A stretch of 64,000 nt of DNA from Siphonodentalium dalli. Its lineage: Eukaryota > Mollusca > Scaphopoda > Gadilida > Siphonodentaliidae. The notes under the pieces were generated by a model. The model saw only the letters and a program-made list of their open reading frames with translations. It had not been told where the DNA came from and ran no database searches. The translations under genes were made by a program, and so were the position numbers. Below are positions 57,574-64,000 of this stretch, piece after piece (position 1 is the stretch's first letter; each line of letters begins with the position of its first letter). Where the stretch lies: NCBI GenBank assembly GCA_032622095.1, contig CP136069.1, positions 71,323,319 through 71,387,318 on the forward strand, in the 5' to 3' direction.

Positions 57574-58031
57574 AGGTACGGTTGGCCTTAGCGGTGGGTA
57601 TCCTGTGAAAATATTTCCAACAGTAAAAAACCGTCACAAACAGAAAGAACATCAAAATGTAGACAGTATGTTATTGTCACATGGTTGACCATTGTTATGT
57701 AAACAAAAGCATAAAAAGTTACTTTTCTTGTGTTTGTTTATATTATGATGGTAAACATAAAGAGCGTTCTTTGTGGGTGAATTCCTGATATGGAACTAAT
57801 AAAGAGCGTTTATGCCATTTGTGTGTGATAAGCCAGTAGCATTGTGCTGTCTTCTATAACACAATCAGGCTCTTGTTTAGGTAAAATATAGTAGGGCTTT
57901 ATGATAACATGCTGTTTACGCGATGGTCATGGTATATATGAACGAAACTGTATGCGTTTTACTGTTTTTTTTCTGTTTACGGTGATTGGAACAAATATGA
58001 ATATTTTCGATAACGAAGGCCTCACGTGCCT
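57574..58031 (+). mobile_element. TTAA-flanked family G, copy 2
   Basis: TTAA|AGGTACGGTTGGCCTT at the left; right 'ggcctcacgtgcct|TTAA'. Same internal blocks as 49753-50287 in the same orientation ('tatgtaaacaaaagc', 'cataaagagcgtt', 'taataaagagcgtttatg'). Confidence 0.82.
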
Positions 58032-58035
58032 TTAA

Positions 58036-58554
58036 AGACACGGGCGGCGTTCGTTGCAGAATATTCACATTTGTTCAAATCGCCATCAACAGAAGGAATA
58101 TTAAAATATATATAGTTTTGTTCATATGCCAAACATAATCAGCGCGTAAATAGTATATTGTCGCCAAGACGTACGATGATGTACGTAAACAAGAGCCTGC
58201 TCGTGTTACAGAAATTTTTCTTCTGTTTACATAACACAGCAAAATTATATTGGTTAATCACACACAAATGATATAAACGCTCTTTATTATTTCTACATCA
58301 GGAAAACAGTAACAAATAACGCTCTTTATGTTTACCTTATCCTGATCTAAACAATAGCCAGGTTCTGTAACGTTTTTTGCTTTTGTTTACATAACAAAGG
58401 AAAAACATTCGACAATAACATACTGTTTATGCCATATTTATGATTGGTATAAGAACAAGGTATGTCTATATTTTACTATTATTTCTGTTTATGGCGGTTT
58501 TTGACGGAGGTGAATACTATAACAGCATACCCACCGCCAACGCCGCCCGTATCT
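58036..58554 (-). mobile_element. TTAA-flanked family G, copy 3, abutting copy 2
   Basis: Reversed copy starting AGACACGGGCGGCGTT after the TTAA (58032-58035) that also ends copy 2, and ending complement of AGATACGGGCGGCGTT|TTAA (58555-58558). It is closer to copy 1 at 49753 than to its neighbour. Two copies share one TTAA. Confidence 0.88.
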
Positions 58555-58559
58555 TTAAA

Positions 58560-60110
58560 GTGACGTGAAACACTCCGGGGGGGGGGGTGATGCAATAATC
58601 TTGCTCAAAATAGTTATTTTTACAAACATCATATCCAAATTGATAACAATCACTGCCATTCTTATATATTAATTATAAATGCAGTGACTCTCGGTGGCGA
58701 CATTGTTTTTGTTAGTTGTGTCCCGAATCGAGAAATAAATATTTACAATTCAGTGTAGTTCATACGATGTCTTCTACGGAGTGGTACGGTATATTTGTTT
58801 GAGAATTTCGGCGATGTTAGTAGAATGCTAATACATTCCATGATATGTCTTTAAAATGTTGTATTTTCGTGACTAGGGTCAGACCCACGCTAATAAAATA
58901 CTGCCATTTTTCAGATCACACCAAAAATTCTAACTTCAAAGGGTTAACTTCAGTGCAAATGACAATTACACAGACATGGCCATTAAACATTAATTAATCA
59001 GAGCCATGGTATAAACTTGTGTTCTCTCATATCGCTCCCAACCATATTTACACCAATATTGTTATGTAACATACTTCCATTCTTAATGTTCTTCCACAGA
59101 ATGTTTATGTTATTCGACAACTTATAACACGTAGAAACAGAAAACAAAAGAAAACAAACACTTCTTTTCGCTGCTCTTTTTTGAGGAAATAATGTGTGGG
59201 GAAAACATTAACCACAAACACTGATGACACTTTTCTTCATATAAAGCCAATCAATTATGCATAAAATTAAATAAAAGTGAGTATGTAATCATCAAAAACA
59301 TTGCTGCTAGCAGCCATCTTGGCCTTTATTCGCTGCATCACTAAATACTCATGGCACACCCTATATACAGCCACCATTTTTGTTTTCAATTATCCCAAAC
59401 TTCATGTGGCTATTCGGGTTGACTTAAACATTTAAACGTTCCGTATTACGTATCGCTCCATAGACTGTAATGTATGCAATTATCCCCTTTCTAAGTGGAG
59501 CTACATGTAGATTGTCATTGATGCTTTCATTATAAAGTTACAGACCTTCTTTTTACTTTTGATAATTCGTGTTTTCTTGGTTTCCTGTCTGTTGATAACT
59601 GCCTTTCGGGATGGTTGATCGCCACAATCTTGGTATGTGCCTCACTTGGCTCAAACTAAAAGCTGTAGCTTGAATTTGGGATTTATCGAATGATCCTTAC
59701 CAACCGTTTTGGGCGTTTTCTTAAGTGAAATTTGGAACAAGCTATGCAACGGGCATACTATACCATCGTGGTGATGCTCTTGACTTTCGGAATGTCACAA
59801 GCACAATCAATTATTAAATTGACCTTGAGGCTTGAACGTTCAAGTATGTTCAAAGAGAAACGATCCCTGCATTGAAGCAGATAACCAAAAACTAAGCATT
59901 GAAGGTCGATTGATATGCTTACATACACAAGTCCTGATAAAATAGGGATCCATATTTTTTAGATGTAGTATTTATAAAACTATAAAACTATAAATCAGTT
60001 TAGCGTGAACACGAACTTGAATATTGTCGCACATATATCAGTGCATGGTTATATCTTCATATGACGTCACGTCTCACGTGACCACAGACTAAATAACCCG
60101 CGAGTGGCTG
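58560..60110. other. Gene-free stretch
   Basis: A G run at 58577-58586. 59845-59940 resembles 63175-63275 ('gaaacga', 'actgaagcag.taacca', 'aaacattgaa'), marking a dispersed repeat. No gene found. Confidence 0.45.
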
Positions 60111-60121
60111 CGGACACACGT

Positions 60122-61523
60122 ACCACAGCAGCGATGGCACAGTAGGTGTGACAATTTATATGATGCAGATTGGTGACAATTGGTCGTCATATTTATGTGC
60201 CATAGCTAGCCATGTTGTGCGTTGAGCTCCCGCACAATGAGTCGACTCGACCAACTAACCCATTGCGATTCACCAAGGTTGATATCTACTCATTGTGTTT
60301 TGCTACATTGTATTCTCTACGATATATATAATTGCCCGATCAATCGTCCAGAATTGTGTTTGACCGTGGCAATCCCTCATTCACTCACATATCATGCACG
60401 TACATGTTTTGTTGATATGATCTCAAATCATGTTTATCAACTTATATTAATTTCAATCGTATTAAGTCAGTTCCCGGCCGATTGCTTTTTTTTTATTTTG
60501 CGACGTTTAGTTCTCCGCATAATTCCGCTATATATTATCATGTGGGCCAATGAAGCTGTGTCGGAACTGTTGGAGGAAATGCAGCAGCGATGTGTACCTG
60601 GAATAACAAAGCCAACCACACAAGGACCAAAAACAAGAACAAGGCTGATTATAACGAACTTTGGGGGACTCACTGTGCGAATATGCAGCCGGCGACATGG
60701 CTGGCTATGGCATATTAATTATGACAACCAACGGAGCTTTCCACAGAGGCCACACCCACAGCGGCAGTACCGCCCATTGGTAATAAATTGTTATCCATAT
60801 AAATATTGTCTGTTACCCGAGATCGATTTCCGAAGTGAACACATCAGCTCTTGCCCTTATGGTAACTAGCTGAAACAGACTCATGTATATGATTCGTGTA
60901 AATATATATTTTTTAAATGTTCTAAGTTTTTAACTTTTTAGATGTTTTGATTGAAACTTAAAACAAAATTTATCTCATGTTTTTTTTTTAAATTCAATTG
61001 TTAAATATTTTTAATTTTCTGTTTAGATTTTTAGATTGAAACTTTTTGCTAAAAATTTTCAGATTTTGAAGAAAAAAAATGAATTTGTTTTAAAATATTA
61101 ATTGTAAAAATAAGACAGACAGATCCCTGAACTCTTTAATATATCTAAGCAAGAGAACACGCATTCGTTTTGCCATTAAATGTGAAAATTATGACAAGTG
61201 TCATGCTAAAAGAAAAACATTGTTATAATCACGGATAAATTTATAACATCATGGCGCAAATATAAATCTCAGTATATTATGATTTGACAACAAAAAAGTT
61301 GTTTGAATATAGCCAATTTAACACTGAATGTATGCACGGATATCAATATTAGGGTGAAGAAAGATGGCAGCACAATTTTCAATGCAGCCATTGGCCGGCC
61401 CAGTCGCTGATTGGTCGAAAATATCCGCTATTAATTATTTGATTGACAGCTGTGGAAAGGACCATTGTCACCAAACTCCACCATAATAAATTGTCACACC
61501 TACTATGCCATCGCTACTGTGGT
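60122..61523. mobile_element. TIR element enclosing a 215-codon ORF
   Basis: Left ACCACAGCAGCGATGGCACA + 'gtaggtgtgacaattt', right complement of ACCACAGTAGCGATGGCATA + 'gtaggtgtgacaattt'. About 37-bp TIR with two mismatches. Target duplication unclear (GT at most). Related solo end at 43829-43866. Confidence 0.75.
60222..60869 (+). CDS. Unassigned ORF inside a TIR element
   Basis: ATG to TAG, 215 codons, the longest non-repeat ORF outside the known elements and the MAPEG gene. I do not recognise it. The N-terminal two thirds has Cys/His-rich and hydrophobic patches (about residues 73-107, 'LILISIVLSQF' and 'RLVLRIIPLYIIMW'), then an acidic stretch 'EAVSELLEEMQQR' and a basic C-terminus with 'RPHPQRQYRPL'. 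Position inside TIRs suggests a transposon-encoded protein, but no DDE-type motif is visible. A chance ORF is a real alternative. Confidence 0.25.
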   Translation: MSSRTMSRLDQLTHCDSPRLISTHCVLLHCILYDIYNCPINRPELCLTVAIPHSLTYHARTCFVDMISNHVYQLILISIVLSQFPADCFFFILRRLVLRIIPLYIIMWANEAVSELLEEMQQRCVPGITKPTTQGPKTRTRLIITNFGGLTVRICSRRHGWLWHINYDNQRSFPQRPHPQRQYRPLVINCYPYKYCLLPEIDFRSEHISSCPYGN

Positions 61524-61769
61524 GTTTCGTCAGGCCGTCGATGAATTTTAAGAGGACTGTATGATTGTTTCGACTAATTCGGATGTGATCCCCATGATGT
61601 GGCAAATGATTGGTCGAGATGAATTGTATATAAGATTTGATTTATGTATAAGAATTTTACATTTGATAGGATGGCATTTGTTTGTCTGAGATTTGATTTC
61701 GACCTTATGAAACTTAATTTATAACTGCGTCGTGTTATTCGTTTCTGGTGAATATTTCTAAATGTCACT
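61524..61769. other. Gene-free spacer
   Basis: Short AT-rich spacer; a minus ORF at 61574-61768 has no domain. Confidence 0.4.
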
Positions 61770-61978
61770 ATGTAGGTTTATATCCGAATGTTCTGGGTCA
61801 CTATATGAAGGTATTTCCGAATGTTTCTGTTTCACTATATATGAAGGTGTATATCCAAATGTGTCTATTTCACTCTATATGAAGGTGTATCCGAATGTTT
61901 CAATTTCACTATATATGAAGGTATATATCCGAATGTTTCTGTTTCACTCTATATGAAGGTGTATCCGAATGTTTCTGG
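61770..61978 (+). repeat. Minisatellite, 33-38 bp unit, six copies
   Basis: Units 'tatccgaatgtttctgttt' + 'cactatatatgaaggtg'; lengths alternate because 'tat' is gained or lost. The small ORF over it repeats 'ISLYMKVYPNVS'-like peptides because of the period. Confidence 0.88.
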
Positions 61979-64000
61979 TACATCCAATGTAGTTACGATT
62001 TCTATTAATCCATTGAATATGTATATATATATATATATATATACACACAAATGAATGTCACGTAACGATCGTTGATGTATTTAGCGACGATTTCTCTTAA
62101 TCCATTGAATAACATATAAGTATATGAATGTTACGTCATGATTTCTTGAACTATTGTTCCACACCATTCCTTTCTAAATTCCTTTGATATTTACTGTATA
62201 TCTATAGGATTGAAATCCTATTATATATGGATTTCTCTCGATGAAGGATCCATGTATATTACACGTAATGGCTAATCCCATATGTGTTGACCACGCCGGA
62301 GCTCCCGAAGCAGTGATACGATAACAGACATGTCTCTGAGTTTTGTATACTAGAGATGGAATGTCTGAGAAAGTTCTGTGAATTTTTTTCTCACGGTAGT
62401 GAGGGTATCTCAAAATCTAACTTCAAGATAAATTATGGGTCAGTTTCAAATCTCAGAGTAATGCCTCAACATTGTACGTGTGTCCGCAGCCATTGAGTCG
62501 GATTTCTACGGACCGCATATGCATTGCAATAGATGCATCGTGGACGCTAGATTCAAGCTGAAAATTAATTCTGCGACAGTTCTATTTGGGTTCAGTTCTA
62601 CACATGTCTCAATTTGGCGTCGTGTGGGAGACATGACAGAACCCGTAGTGCAACCTATTTTGCGATCTGTTTTTATCATAGGTATGTTACAAAAACAAGC
62701 ATTAATATATGTCTCTTGATGCTAGAGATGTCAGGAAGTTCTACTATAAAATGTGGGTGAAATCTATTTTTCAATCTGTTTTTATCGTATAGGTATGATA
62801 TTATTGTTACCAAATATATTATTACCCCCCCCCCCCCCCCCCCCCAACCGATAACGAAGTTGTTGGGGTATACTGGAATCAGCTTCGTCCGTCAGTCTGT
62901 CCGTATGTCCGTGGGCAAAATTTTATCTGATCCTGTATTCCTACATTTTTCAGTAATTTTGTTTTTTAAACTTGTGACTATGTGGTTCATCCGACTTTTT
63001 ATATTGGATTTATCCCGATTTAGCCCCCATTTTGGATTGTTTTTTTTTTTCGCAACATGTATAATTATGTCAGAACTTCTATTTCTTATATTTGTTTTGT
63101 CGAAAATAAATATTTGATATGGATCCACTTTATGTAACCCAATTGCACTATTGGGGTATCTATATGCTTGAGATTTCAAGTGTCTATAAACAGAAACGAC
63201 ACGTGCACTGAAGCAGGTAACCACAAACCACAGACTAAACATTGAAATTCGAGGTCAGTTAAAATGTTTACATAGACTTCTATCAACTGTTATATTTATC
63301 TATATTGTGGTCCAATGTTTTACCCTTATCGTCTTCATATTTTATATGTTATGTCTTGCTGATAATAGGACAAAAGGTGAATTAGTTCACGACAGCCTGA
63401 CGTGAATATAGCAATGAGGGTTCGTTCACATATTGCCAAATATGACTGGAACGTTTCAGGTTATTTGTCGCAGACGGCTATTGTGCGATAGAATATGAAT
63501 GATATACTGTGCATGACATGTGTTCGATTATGCCATGAATAATCTAGACGTGGGACTGTCCCAGTGTGACTAAGGATACCACCGCAGTGCAAATGGGCTG
63601 GATTAAAGCCATAGCAACATATTTGTGTTTTTTGTTTTGTTACAAAAACACACAAGCAATACAATTTCGGACAAAATTTGCGAAAAGGGGGGATAAGTCC
63701 ACAACAAAAAAGACGGATGGATCTAATAATCGCATGTGCACATGTTCTCATGGTACTAAATCTGTGTGCCAAGCTTTAAATAAATTGCGCCCACGGACGG
63801 ACAGCACTGACGGACGACTCGACGCCAAGACCAGACAAGCGAAAAGGTGTTTAAGTGGATAGTGGTTAACATGCTGAGATCCGTCCATATTAACGAGCTG
63901 AAACGAGGCATCAAAAATAGTAGTTTAAGGGCTACTTTGAATATTGATATTAGTGTACCATATACATGTATACAACATATATTATCTATATATACTCTGC
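61979..64000. other. Gene-free terminal stretch
   Basis: (TA)n at 62021-62041; a run of about 20 C at 62825-62844 followed by 'ccgataacgaagttgttggg' and 'gtccgtcagtctgtccg', a common invertebrate repeat wording also near 40917. ORFs here (62480-62719, 63566-63862, 62892-63242 minus) have no recognised domain. Confidence 0.45.

Overview
The window reads as repeat-rich, AT-rich nuclear DNA from an animal, most likely a marine invertebrate (mollusc or similar; a weak inference from repeat style, not from a marker gene). Eukaryotic features are tRNA-derived SINEs, a Ty3/gypsy LTR retrotransposon, two LINE copies and dozens of short inverted-repeat DNA elements. I see no operons, rRNA genes or CRISPR. 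Almost all of the sequence I can explain is transposable elements nested in one another. The only convincing intact host-type gene is a single-exon, four- to five-span MAPEG-domain membrane protein (TMEM79-like) at 30362-30919.

Layout. 1-760 is a diverged duplication. 1183-5675 is one plus-strand LINE reverse-transcriptase copy cut by two younger elements: 1585-2955 (8-bp duplication, 15-bp tandem repeats at both ends) and 3160-5364 (6-bp duplication). 6237-6700 is a TA-flanked hairpin MITE. 8176-12525 is a decayed Ty3/gypsy element on the minus strand with both LTRs, a tRNA-Leu type primer site and a polypurine tract. 13.2-18.5 kb holds SINEs, three copies of a ~365-bp TIR family, a palindrome and one copy of a foldback family. 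19479-23660 is a minus-strand L1/Tx1-like LINE, interrupted by a 2.5-kb foldback element (19932-22436). An ORF1-like segment in opposite orientation (about 23690-24380) lies next to its 5' side. 26.2-26.9 kb is a 146-bp satellite. 28.2 kb is a MULE transposase remnant and 30.4 kb the MAPEG gene. 31-41 kb is a field of TTAA-, TA- and hAT-type MITEs. 45512-46958 is a TIR element made mostly of tandem arrays. 47.9-48.6 kb has two long palindromes. 49075-51791 and 54271-55342 are two TA-flanked relatives carrying different minisatellites; the first has two further MITEs nested in it. 53258-53476 and 57574-58554 are TTAA-flanked elements. 60122-61523 is a TIR element enclosing an unassigned 215-codon ORF. 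61.8-64 kb has a 36-bp repeat and little else.

The theme worth following is that at least four unrelated terminal-inverted-repeat elements carry tandem satellite arrays inside or as their ends. In two LINE copies, removing an inserted element plus one copy of the target duplication restores the local reading frame, which fixes element boundaries to within a base or so and orders the insertions in time. All calls were made by eye from sequence; no database search was run.
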